A stretch of DNA of 64,000 bases from JAEINY01 sp942490535 (GTDB lineage: Bacteria; Bacteroidota; Bacteroidia; Bacteroidales; Marinilabiliaceae), in contig CALNXQ010000005.1 in NCBI GenBank assembly GCA_942490535.1, positions 1,116,001-1,180,000 on the forward strand. The letters run 5' to 3'. A program made the translations under genes and the position numbers. Below, in pieces: positions 34,858 through 43,446 of this stretch. The notes below the pieces were generated by a model. That model searched no databases and was not told where the DNA came from. It was given only the letters and a program-made list of their open reading frames with translations. Numbering within the stretch: the stretch's first letter is position 1; each line of letters opens with the position of its first letter.

Positions 34858-36678
34858 ATGAGACGCATCCTTGTATTTATTATAGGTTTTTGTTTTTCAT
34901 TCCTTTCATGTACTAAAGAGGAGGTCAATTCATCCATGTATGAGAATTGTCTTTATCTGAATGTGAATTGCAATGGCGTTCCGGTTAAAGGAGCAATGGT
35001 GTATACGCACCCTGAAACGAATGTTGGTAGAACCGATGCAGCAGGGGTGTATCAATTTAACGGAACAACAGCACAAATCTACTCTGTGTTTGCATATGCC
35101 CCGGCTTATGGAGGCGCTGTTAAAGTGATTGATGCCCAGCAGGGAAGTAATAGTATAGACCTGAACTTGTCTTCCTCTGTGGTACCTGATGAAATTCCTC
35201 GCATAGAATTGCTTAGTCCTGATTTGCCAGCTGAGGTTCTGTCCGGACAGACGGTACATGTCAAGGTTAAAGTACAGGATAAAAATGAAGTTGAAGATCA
35301 CTTGAAGTTAATCGTATCCAGTGAAGATAAGGATGAACTTGCCGTGGGGTATGCTAATGCGGAAGGGTATTTTGAAGCTGATATTAATACTTTGTCCTCG
35401 GGAATTCATCAATTGTCTGTTCAGGTCGAGAATACAAAGGGACTTTTTAACACTGTGTTTTTCGAGCTTCATAACGATGCACCTGCGGGTTGTCAGCTTT
35501 TAAGCGCCAATAGTTCCAGAGGAACCGTTCATCTTCAATGGGAAAAATCGACGGATTCAGGTTTTGCTAAATACGAATTGTATGCTGCCGGTGATTCCAA
35601 GGGGACGATTGGGGTGAAAAAGCTAACCACGATTACGAATGCTGATGTAACGACGTACGTTGATCGCCTACCGCTGTTATATCCCGAAGTGTATTATTTT
35701 ATTAAAGTGCGTAGTCAATCTGGTCTATGTACTACCAGCAATTCCTTGAAGGTGGTGAAGCCTTTTCCCGGATATCTGGACATCCTTCCGGATAAAGCCT
35801 GGTTATCCAATGACGGACATTCGCTTTTTTTATTCGAAAAGGCTGGCCAGAAACTGTTGAAAGTTAATGTCAATTCCTTGATTGTCGACCATCAGATCAC
35901 ATTGCCCGATGCTGTTGTGGATGGAGACGTATCTGACGATGATCAAAGCATCATTTATATGGTCACAAAAGGGGGAACTATTTACGGCTATTCCACTGAG
36001 GATTTGTCCGGAATCAGTGAAATGAGTTATGATTATCCGGTGTATAGTATGATGTGCCTGGGAAATGACCGCATCCTGTTCAGCCTTGATTCCTACTCTG
36101 GCTGGGGAAAGAGTATCCAGGTGGTGAATAGTCAACAAAAGGAAATTATTTATACTGGTGGGTATGACGAGCGCCTGGTTTTTAAGAAGATTCCGGGGAA
36201 AATGGCCGCCCTTTCGCTGACAACAAATTTAATGCCTGTTGATATGACGTATTACGAATGGGATAGGAGCGGGGTCATTACGGTGATGCAGGACGATACC
36301 CAACATGGTGATCATCCCTTGGGAAGTGGGATCTTTTCCATCTCCGAACGGGGAAATTATGTGATCACTCATTCCGATGGGGCCATTTATACAACGGATC
36401 AAAATATGACCTTCTTGGGCCAACTTTTTAGCTATAATCAGGATTACGCGATGACTATTGGTTGCTATGCCATTAACGAAGAGAGTAAGGTGGTGTATGG
36501 AGGTACCAAATATAAAGGGATGCTGGTCAAGTATGATCTCGATAATCGGAATATGCTCTCGCAGCAAGTGTTGAGAGGTTTTCCCAAATTCATACTGCCG
36601 GCTGGTGACGAAATGTTGATCATAAGCCAAACCAATACTTACCCCCGTAAAACCATTTTGGAATTTGTAGAGCGCTAA
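34858..36678 (+). CDS. Large lipoprotein: CarboxypepD_reg-like, FN3-like and propeller-like domains
   Basis: A 606-residue lipoprotein, first of a five-gene set. The ATG at 34858 starts the signal peptide, with lipobox FLSC (Cys18) and then TKEE, an export-type signal known from Bacteroidota surface lipoproteins. Residues 27-115 look like a CarboxypepD_reg-like beta-sandwich (NGVPVKGAMVYTHPETN). An Ig-like region follows near 120-210, an FN3-like domain near 213-305, and a propeller-like region from 310 to the end with repeated strands of the form VxxNSQQKEIIY. This is the largest product of the operon. It probably sits on the cell surface, but no ligand or enzyme motif was seen. Confidence 0.72.
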   Translation: MRRILVFIIGFCFSFLSCTKEEVNSSMYENCLYLNVNCNGVPVKGAMVYTHPETNVGRTDAAGVYQFNGTTAQIYSVFAYAPAYGGAVKVIDAQQGSNSIDLNLSSSVVPDEIPRIELLSPDLPAEVLSGQTVHVKVKVQDKNEVEDHLKLIVSSEDKDELAVGYANAEGYFEADINTLSSGIHQLSVQVENTKGLFNTVFFELHNDAPAGCQLLSANSSRGTVHLQWEKSTDSGFAKYELYAAGDSKGTIGVKKLTTITNADVTTYVDRLPLLYPEVYYFIKVRSQSGLCTTSNSLKVVKPFPGYLDILPDKAWLSNDGHSLFLFEKAGQKLLKVNVNSLIVDHQITLPDAVVDGDVSDDDQSIIYMVTKGGTIYGYSTEDLSGISEMSYDYPVYSMMCLGNDRILFSLDSYSGWGKSIQVVNSQQKEIIYTGGYDERLVFKKIPGKMAALSLTTNLMPVDMTYYEWDRSGVITVMQDDTQHGDHPLGSGIFSISERGNYVITHSDGAIYTTDQNMTFLGQLFSYNQDYAMTIGCYAINEESKVVYGGTKYKGMLVKYDLDNRNMLSQQVLRGFPKFILPAGDEMLIISQTNTYPRKTILEFVER

Positions 36679-36682
36679 ACAC

Positions 36683-37378
36683 ATGAAAAATAATAAGTTC
36701 ATCATTTTTGCATGGATACTGATGAGCGGTATCTATTCCTGTACTAAAGAGAATATAAATCAGCTATCGCTTGATGTAAAATTGACCGGCAAAGTTGAAT
36801 TGCATTCGCAGTTCGGTGAAAAGTTGGATAATTATGAGGCGGTGACCATCTTGTTAGACGATGCTCAAAACAAATCTGAATATGTTTTGAACGAAGAGGG
36901 GTATTATCATATTTCCGGTATAAAAACCGGGGTATATAATCTAACCATTACGGCCAATGGTTTTGTGACAAGGCAGATAAAGGGCTTGCAGTTACTGGGT
37001 GGTGATGAAACCATTTACAAAAACTATTGGTTATTCCAGCCTTCATCGGCTCTTATTTCGGAACTTCATTTTACTGCCAATGAAGCAGGGCGTTTGAGTT
37101 TAGCCGGCTATTGGAAAAATCCATTAAATAGCGCCATGAATTATTATCAACGCGTGGCGGTTTTTACCCATAACGCCGAAGATATTTCGGTGACCAATTA
37201 CTCGCAGGTGCAAATCATGTACATATCGCCACAGTCTGACGGGTATTTTCAAAGGGATTATTATTTGCCGACTGAAAAGGCTCCGGTTTATTGCCTGGTA
37301 TGTACATTGCCTTATAGCGGGTATGATTTAGCCGGCCACAGTCAACCTTCAAATATAGCTATCTACTATGATTTATAA
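36683..37378 (+). CDS. Lipoprotein with CarboxypepD_reg-like domain, paralog A
   Basis: A 231-residue lipoprotein with lipobox IYSC (Cys20) followed by TKEN. The N-terminal domain (about 30-115) ends its core with EGYYHISGIKTGVYNLT and then a GGDE turn; the same pattern returns in the next two genes. The C-terminal half (about 115-231) is beta-rich, with NYYQRVAVFTHNAEDIS. It begins four bases after the stop of the previous gene, a sign of one transcript. CarboxypepD_reg-like domains often serve as binding or spacer modules, and no catalytic residues are visible. Confidence 0.75.
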   Translation: MKNNKFIIFAWILMSGIYSCTKENINQLSLDVKLTGKVELHSQFGEKLDNYEAVTILLDDAQNKSEYVLNEEGYYHISGIKTGVYNLTITANGFVTRQIKGLQLLGGDETIYKNYWLFQPSSALISELHFTANEAGRLSLAGYWKNPLNSAMNYYQRVAVFTHNAEDISVTNYSQVQIMYISPQSDGYFQRDYYLPTEKAPVYCLVCTLPYSGYDLAGHSQPSNIAIYYDL

Positions 37379-37388
37379 GAGCCTTGTC

Positions 37389-38147
37389 ATGAATATAAAA
37401 AAATGGATTCACACCAGTCTGCTGGCAGTTATTGGCAGTAGTTTTGTTTGGACGGCTTGTACCAAAGAGATTACGGAAGAGCAGTATGGCGCTATCCAAG
37501 GGCACATTCAAGAGGGTGAGTATTATGCGGAACTTGTCCATGAATCCTGCGAAAATGTGACGATCCGACTGGAAAGTGGCCCCTGGGTGATGGAAACGCG
37601 TAGTGGCGCAGATGGGCGTTATCAATTCAACCAAATACCCATTGGGACTTACAATCTTTCTTTTCAGAAGGAGGGGTTTGGGAAGTATATTTATTACGGA
37701 TTTCAGGTGGCTGGCGGACAGCTACCCGTTCGGATGGACGACGTCTTGATGAGTGAATTGCCCACTCATCAACTTACCAAATTGACAGTAGAACCGCATG
37801 GTTATCGGTATTATGAAGATCGTTCCTACCTGGAGTTTAAAGTAAACTATGAACAGTTAACGAGCCAAAACTATTTGGTTCTGTTGAGCCAGGATTCGAA
37901 TTTAAACCTGTGGAATTACGAACAGGCCAGCTTCCATTATTTTTACAGGGAATCGGGAGTTGAATCCATCAAAGCCAACTATTCCGATTATCCGGCCGGA
38001 AGTACCTGGTATATGAAGATTATTCCCTGTAATTTAAAGCTATATTATTTGCATCCAGATACCGGCAAACCGGTCTATTATTGCGCCAATGAAGACAAGG
38101 CCATCGTAACTTCGTTTGTAGTGCCGGAGCCGCAAGTTTATGAATAA
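37389..38147 (+). CDS. Lipoprotein with CarboxypepD_reg-like domain, paralog B
   Basis: A 252-residue lipoprotein. The ATG at 37389 was chosen over 37368 because it starts the signal peptide; the earlier one would overlap the previous gene. Lipobox WTAC (Cys24) is followed by TKEI. The core motif DGRYQFNQIPIGTYNLS and the KEGFGKY phrase match paralogs A and C. The C-terminal half has LTSQNYLVLLSQDSNLN, similar in place to the equivalent part of paralog C (NHVFSLYLADHP). It lies 10 bases after paralog A. Confidence 0.75.
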   Translation: MNIKKWIHTSLLAVIGSSFVWTACTKEITEEQYGAIQGHIQEGEYYAELVHESCENVTIRLESGPWVMETRSGADGRYQFNQIPIGTYNLSFQKEGFGKYIYYGFQVAGGQLPVRMDDVLMSELPTHQLTKLTVEPHGYRYYEDRSYLEFKVNYEQLTSQNYLVLLSQDSNLNLWNYEQASFHYFYRESGVESIKANYSDYPAGSTWYMKIIPCNLKLYYLHPDTGKPVYYCANEDKAIVTSFVVPEPQVYE

Positions 38148-38257
38148 TGCAAGAGGTGGTGATTGAACAGGAATTGCAACGTAGAACCTGCCTGACACAC
38201 AGGACATCATTACAAGGGCGCGTAAACAAGGGAGGTAATGCAACTAAATTTAAACAT

Positions 38258-38968
38258 ATGAAAAACAAGATATATTTATTTCTTTTTACCTGTGCTTTGC
38301 TCGCTGGGTGCAGTGAGGAAGTGATGGAAACCCATCTGAGAGGATCAGTGGTGGGCTTTGTAAAGCTGGTGAATGATCAAGGCAATGTACTTCAAAATGG
38401 AGAAGAGGTAGAGGTGTTCTTTAAAAATACGGATTTTACCGGGACAACCAATGAAAACGGCCGCTTTGAGTTAACGGGTATCCAACCGGGTACTTACAAT
38501 CTCGAACTGACAAAAGAGGGCTATGGTGCCCATCATTATTATGGCTTGCCGGTAGTTGGCGGAAATGAAGCATTGGTGCTCAGGCAGCCAATAACCCTAT
38601 ATCAGCAACCAACCGTTGAATTGGAGTTTGTTTCGGTGGATAGTGATGATGAAACAATCAAAGTGAATCTGGATTTGACCGGCTCGGTTAACCATGTGTT
38701 TTCACTTTATCTGGCGGATCACCCACAAGTGTCTCCAATGGATTACAGTTACCGGGTTTCCTCCCAGTATAGCGGGTATTATGGGGATAAGCTATTTTTA
38801 TCAGTGTACCATTCTGAATTGGAAAAAAAATTAATCAATGCCGAGTCGATTTACATGTTGCTCACCGTCCGAAACAGAGCGGAAGAATATATGACCTATA
38901 ATCCGGAAATCAACCAAAGTAGCTATACTTCCGAAAAACAGCTGGGGAGTGTCATCAGGGTCAGATAA
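38258..38968 (+). CDS. Lipoprotein with CarboxypepD_reg-like domain, paralog C
   Basis: A 236-residue lipoprotein starting at ATG 38258; a longer frame from 38147 would place 37 residues before the signal peptide. Lipobox LAGC (Cys18) is followed by SEEV. The CarboxypepD_reg-like part reads ENGRFELTGIQPGTYNLEL, then KEGYGAHHYYGLPVVGG, nearly the same as paralog B. The rest is beta-rich, ending in QLGSVIRVR. About 110 bases separate it from paralog B, and no terminator was seen between them. Confidence 0.75.
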   Translation: MKNKIYLFLFTCALLAGCSEEVMETHLRGSVVGFVKLVNDQGNVLQNGEEVEVFFKNTDFTGTTNENGRFELTGIQPGTYNLELTKEGYGAHHYYGLPVVGGNEALVLRQPITLYQQPTVELEFVSVDSDDETIKVNLDLTGSVNHVFSLYLADHPQVSPMDYSYRVSSQYSGYYGDKLFLSVYHSELEKKLINAESIYMLLTVRNRAEEYMTYNPEINQSSYTSEKQLGSVIRVR

Positions 38969-39024
38969 ACTGTTGAGTAAAGCAGAGCGAACAAAGAATA
39001 GCTGAAATTATTGAAATAGATAAC

Positions 39025-40320
39025 ATGACACAAGTAATAAAGTATAGTCTGGTAGTAATGACACTTGGTGTTTTGATGATGACAGGCGCGTGTGATAAAG
39101 GGACTCCGGACGCAGGAACGGTTGCTGAAGATGGCCTGCATTCCATTCATCTTGAATATGGTCAAAACCAGGAAGGCCTATTCAATACGTTGCTGACGGA
39201 TAGTGTGGTTTTTAAAGTCACCAATCGGAAAGGGAAACCGGTGAGAGGGGCGATGGTATATTTTCAAGCGCAGCAGGGTGAAACACTGTATAATTATGGA
39301 ATTACTGATTCGTTGGGGCATACTTACTGTTTTTGGAATGCCGGATGTGAAGAAGGTACTCAAAAAATGACTGCTTATTTGAGTGATGCCACTGCTCATT
39401 TCATTGATTCAATAGGGGTGACCTCCCGCATTTCGGCACCGCTGAATTTTGGTAAGTCTTGCGTTCCCCGTTTGTTTAACCAGAAAAAGATAGCTTGCCT
39501 GCCTTCATCCGACCGGATTTTTATGGTGGGTGATGATGATCCCTATGTATATGTTTCCACCAATAGTGGCATTAGCTGGGACATTCATTCGCAGGTGCCC
39601 TTTGCAACTGGTTACGACGCCATCCTGCTTCAGGAAGATGGTGACCTGTTTGTGGTATCTGAAGACGGGTTTGTTTGGCGAATGAATTCTCAAGGAGGTG
39701 CCTGGCATATGTTGAAATCCGGGATGACTTCCTGTTTCACCATTTCATCAGTCAATAATGAGGTACTTATATTAAGTATATATGGGTATACTTATCGGTC
39801 GGTGGATAACGGAGACCATTGGACCCTTATTGAAGAGGGCTATTTCAATGACGTGGCTGTTCATGAGTTGTATGTGCATCCCGATGGCACCATTTACCGC
39901 CTGGATGGTTGGGATAACATTCAATATTCTAACGATTGGGGTGACACGTGGCAGAGCTTGACCTATTATCATCCGTTCCGGATGGATCCAAAAGGAAACA
40001 TGTATGCCGTTCAACCCGGCTGGCATGATCGAAAAGTCTTGATTTCACGCGACAAAGGACAGACCTGGACGGACCATGTGTATTTGCCTCCTGCCCCAGA
40101 TAATAAGAATGAAATCCTGCAAATGGCGCTCAAAGATGAGGATGTTTATTTGTATGGGTCTGATATGCGTTTGTATCATTTTCCAGCCAATCAGAACGTC
40201 ATTTATTTCTCAGAGCTTTTGGAGGCTTATTTATATCCCGAAGCCATGTGGGTGACGCCTGATAATACGGTGGGGCTATTGAGTAATTACGATATCTACT
40301 ACAGTTTGCAGTTTAAATGA
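39025..40320 (+). CDS. Lipoprotein with Ig-like and BNR/YCF48-like propeller domains
   Basis: A 431-residue lipoprotein with lipobox TGAC (Cys23) followed by DKGT. An Ig-like (Big1-like) domain lies at about 45-130: VFKVTNRKGKPVRGAMVYFQ. The rest is a propeller with Asp-box repeats of the BNR/sialidase type (VSTNSGISWDIHS, RSVDNGDHWTLIE, YSNDWGDTWQSL, ISRDKGQTWTDH). This is a structural repeat; the sialidase active-site arginines are not obvious, so it is probably not a sialidase. It ends the five-gene lipoprotein set. Confidence 0.78.
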   Translation: MTQVIKYSLVVMTLGVLMMTGACDKGTPDAGTVAEDGLHSIHLEYGQNQEGLFNTLLTDSVVFKVTNRKGKPVRGAMVYFQAQQGETLYNYGITDSLGHTYCFWNAGCEEGTQKMTAYLSDATAHFIDSIGVTSRISAPLNFGKSCVPRLFNQKKIACLPSSDRIFMVGDDDPYVYVSTNSGISWDIHSQVPFATGYDAILLQEDGDLFVVSEDGFVWRMNSQGGAWHMLKSGMTSCFTISSVNNEVLILSIYGYTYRSVDNGDHWTLIEEGYFNDVAVHELYVHPDGTIYRLDGWDNIQYSNDWGDTWQSLTYYHPFRMDPKGNMYAVQPGWHDRKVLISRDKGQTWTDHVYLPPAPDNKNEILQMALKDEDVYLYGSDMRLYHFPANQNVIYFSELLEAYLYPEAMWVTPDNTVGLLSNYDIYYSLQFK

Positions 40321-40862
40321 TCAGGACAGTTGCCCCATTGGGCTCAAGCTCCAGTTGTAATAGGGACACGTCGTGCGGAGTCGGTTCAGAGTTAATGGCA
40401 AAGGCTGGAATGAGTGCCTGATTCGGACGAGGGGTGTTTTCATCGGGTAGAATGGTTGCCTAATTTAGCGCAGGTTCCTGTTTGAGGATTTCAACGGGGC
40501 GCTGAGTCCCCTCAGGCTGGTTAATGAATGTTGGAATGGTGCCTGAGTTCACTCAGGAAGATGTTTATGGATTGGATCATTTACCCCATTTAACTCCTGT
40601 TCAAGTTCAAGAGCTGAAACGGGTCCCTGTGTTTACGCCCTCAAAAAGACAAATGCTTGAATGGATCCCTGAATGTATTCAAGGTGTATTGGTTGTGCTC
40701 TCATTTTGACAAATGACAAGGATTTGTTGATGAATACCTCAGAAGTAGTGATTATGTAAGTTAAATGATAGGCGAAGAGTAAGCATAACTTTTGGCCGTT
40801 ATTTTTTAATCAGCCCATTTCTTCTTAACTTAAGTGTATAAACCATTTTTAAACCTTAAGCG
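40321..40862. other. Intergenic region with degenerate short repeats, possible decayed gene
   Basis: 542 bases. A loose element close to GGAATGGTGCCTGAGTTCA recurs near 40412, 40450, 40535 and 40660, and weaker versions lie between. Translated, parts read GMVPEFTQED, KRVPVFTPSK and LEWIPECIQG, interrupted by stop codons further left. A 61-codon frame at 40524-40709 covers the cleanest part. It may be the remains of a repeat-rich gene. No promoter or terminator was seen. Confidence 0.4.
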
Positions 40863-41588
40863 ATGATGAAACCAATTTTAGCCCACCTGTTAAGTAAAGA
40901 AGAGTTTTACACCCTCTCTAAACGTCTTTTGCATGCCATTGCATCAAGTGCCATACCGGCCCCCGGCAAAGATTTGTTGGTCAATCGTCTTCAGGCTCCC
41001 TTTCAGGTGTATGAAGCAGCCTTGAACCGTAGCGTCGGGAATCCGCTTACCAAAGAAGTGGAAGTGCATGATGCCTTTCGTGACCAATGTTTCCTGGGTT
41101 TCCGGACGCAGGTGGAGGCACATACTTACCATTGGGATACCTCTAAACAAGCAGCCGCTAAAGCCTTGAGAGAGGTCATCCGGCGGCATAGCTGGACCAT
41201 GCAGAATAACGGTTATAAAAAACAAACAGCTCAGCAAGGCGCATTGATTCAGGAGATAGGCCGGGAGCCCGCTGCTATCCAATTACAGCTGCTAGGATTG
41301 GAGGAGTGGTTCCAGCAGTTGGTCAATGCGGGGCAAGCTTTCGAACAGATTCTGCAAAAACGGGAAATGGCCGATAGCCAGGAATCGGTCACCTTGGTAG
41401 ATAGTCGCAAGGCTCTCTACAACGATTTGCAGGCTACCCTGAGCTTTCTGGAGAGCCAAATGGCCTTTGCGGCATCGGCCGAATTGCAACAACTGATTCA
41501 TACCCTCAACGAAATTATTACCGGTGTGACGAGCGTCGCCAAAGCCCGTCACACACGTCGCCAAACCGAAGAAGCCGTGCGTGAATAG
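40863..41588 (+). CDS. DUF6261-like helical protein
   Basis: A 241-residue, mostly helical soluble protein with no signal peptide. The N-terminus MMKPILAHLLSKEEFYTLSKRLL, a central FRDQCFLGFRTQVEAHTYH segment and a C-terminal helical bundle with TSVAKARHTRRQTEE fit my memory of DUF6261 proteins of Bacteroidota, which have no known role. A family with this length and layout is often found in several copies per genome. It stands alone between a decayed region and a terminator. The family call is moderate. Confidence 0.6.
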   Translation: MMKPILAHLLSKEEFYTLSKRLLHAIASSAIPAPGKDLLVNRLQAPFQVYEAALNRSVGNPLTKEVEVHDAFRDQCFLGFRTQVEAHTYHWDTSKQAAAKALREVIRRHSWTMQNNGYKKQTAQQGALIQEIGREPAAIQLQLLGLEEWFQQLVNAGQAFEQILQKREMADSQESVTLVDSRKALYNDLQATLSFLESQMAFAASAELQQLIHTLNEIITGVTSVAKARHTRRQTEEAVRE

Positions 41589-41623
41589 GACAATTTATTG
41601 TGCTTAATTTTTGGGAATCAATG

Positions 41624-41660
41624 GGGGAGCTGTACTTGGGTCGGCTCCCCTTGGTTTTTC
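41624..41660 (+). terminator. Probable terminator
   Basis: Stem GGGGAGC/GCTCCCC with a 13-base loop and TTGGTTTTT after it, 36 bases beyond the stop of the DUF6261-like gene. Confidence 0.65.
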
Positions 41661-41872
41661 CATGCCATCTGCAAACTCCGATAATAGAGTTTGCCGCACC
41701 CCCGCTTAGAATAGAGAGGGCTAAATAGAGCTGGTTCAGGTGATAGTGACTATGGTTGATTTGTGGATTATTGTGGGTTTTAATTTGAAATGCAGTTTAC
41801 TCATTAATAAGTTTCCTCCTCTTTTACCAGGTGCATTGTGTCCGGTCATATTGTTTTCGCCTCATGTAAAGC

Positions 41873-43171
41873 TTAGTGTGTAGTGACATGGCATTCCTCC
41901 TCAGGCACATAATCCGGATCCCATTCTTCATCAAAATAGGGTTCATCAACAGTTTGTTGACCTTTGAGAATGAATTCAACCAGTGAATCCACATTCAAAT
42001 GAACGTCACATTTTTTTAGGCCCTCTATCTTTTTGAGTTCAAACAAGGGTGTCAGCCCCACTTGTTCAAATAGATTATATAGGGTGGGGTAAGCGTCGAA
42101 GTCGGTATTTAAAAAAGTACTCAGGCGGTCAATCTGCCAATAGCTGATATCCTGTTTGGCCAGTCCCGATAGCCGTTCCAGTTCATTGCCCTCCGGTGTG
42201 TTATGGTGGGTCAGGAAAAGAAAAGTTCGGATGAGCAATCGATTACCTACAACCTGGCCTACAAAATATCCAATCTTAATGCCATTTACACGGTAAGTAA
42301 AAAGCAGTTTATTTCGATAGATGATGAAATCTTCTTGTTTCAGAAAAGCAAAAACTAAGTGGGTCATATTTTCACTATAGGCGAAAATATCTGAACGCTC
42401 TTCCAATCGATGTAAGGCATGTGCCTGCATGCAAATGGGCAGATGTGTTTTACTGCCTTTATAATGGTGCTTCATCCAGCTGGTTTGTAAAAAGAGCCAA
42501 GTTACATCTCCATTCAGCTGTGGATAGCCGAGTTGGAAAACCGGACGGCGATTCCCATTCAATACCACGCTACCGTAGCGGGGTTTATGTTTTTTAATTT
42601 TCACTGATAAATAAATGCCGGTGACATTGGCTTGCCGGAGGTCGATAGAAGTGTGAAAACTAATGTGCGGTTCATCCACCTGGATGTTCAGGAAAAGCAA
42701 TACCCGCATGTGTTGATGAATTCTATAAATGGGATCCCCATAGTCATTCATCGCTGTTATTATTGGGGCAAAAGCTGCTTCTAACTCCTTATGACGTTCC
42801 CCATTTTTTGTGGTGGTGAGAAAACGGAGGAACGCATCAATGGCTAATAGTTTATGAATGGTGAATTTCTGAGCCGAACCCGGAAAGGAAAAAGTTTGTT
42901 TGTGATAGATGAAATGAAAGCCACCTGCCAGATCTATCAGCTCCTCTTTTGAAATACAGCTCTCCTCATGTGGTTGCGGTTGTGATAAGTGAATGCGAAG
43001 AAAATACACGGTTTCCCAATCGGCTTTGGTGAGTAATGAACATGCTTCGAGGCAACCCAGCTCCTGGCAGAGTTCAAAGAACGGTTGAAGAAACTTATTA
43101 CGGGCCGTTCCATTTTTAAGGAAGCCCATTGGATTGCTGCTATTGCGTCGGTTGTTTTTTTTTCGAGTCAT
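41873..43171 (-). CDS. Unrecognised soluble protein
   Basis: A 432-residue cytoplasmic protein with a basic N-terminus (TRKKNNRRNSS), no signal peptide and no membrane helix. Several His-rich and aromatic stretches are visible (KHHYKGSKTHLPICMQAHALHRL; here HAHALHRLEERSD is read as QAHALHRLEERSD), and an acidic C-terminus (YFDEEWDPDYVPEEE). No family was recognised. The basic front could bind nucleic acid, but that is only a guess. It is a single gene on the minus strand between unrelated genes. Confidence 0.6.
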   Translation of the reverse strand: MTRKKNNRRNSSNPMGFLKNGTARNKFLQPFFELCQELGCLEACSLLTKADWETVYFLRIHLSQPQPHEESCISKEELIDLAGGFHFIYHKQTFSFPGSAQKFTIHKLLAIDAFLRFLTTTKNGERHKELEAAFAPIITAMNDYGDPIYRIHQHMRVLLFLNIQVDEPHISFHTSIDLRQANVTGIYLSVKIKKHKPRYGSVVLNGNRRPVFQLGYPQLNGDVTWLFLQTSWMKHHYKGSKTHLPICMQAHALHRLEERSDIFAYSENMTHLVFAFLKQEDFIIYRNKLLFTYRVNGIKIGYFVGQVVGNRLLIRTFLFLTHHNTPEGNELERLSGLAKQDISYWQIDRLSTFLNTDFDAYPTLYNLFEQVGLTPLFELKKIEGLKKCDVHLNVDSLVEFILKGQQTVDEPYFDEEWDPDYVPEEECHVTTH

Positions 43172-43446
43172 TGTTTCAGGGTTTAGTATCTAAAAGATAC
43201 CAAATGATTTGTTGGGATTCAACCCTTGTCGGTTTTTTTTTATGAAGCGTAAGGTGCTGGCAAACCAGTTTTTCAATAAAAAATCAGAATAGAACGTCGA
43301 CTTGCATGAGGATTACTTTATCTCTCCCGGATCCCTTTTTGAAAGGCTGTAAATGTCCCTGGTTAGTTGACAACAGCCGCCCTTTGGTCGTAAATTCATG
43401 GTCATTGTTTTAGAAGGTGAAAATGAACTAAAAGAGGAGGATAGAT

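Noticed and set aside
40524..40709. A 61-codon frame as a real small gene
   Set aside because: It has no start signals, and the same pattern continues outside it with stop codons; it is better read as part of a decayed repeat region.
41671..41694. Hairpin GCAAACTC/GAGTTTGC after the DUF6261-like gene
   Set aside because: It has no T-run and no repeats elsewhere in the window; probably chance or a minor structure.
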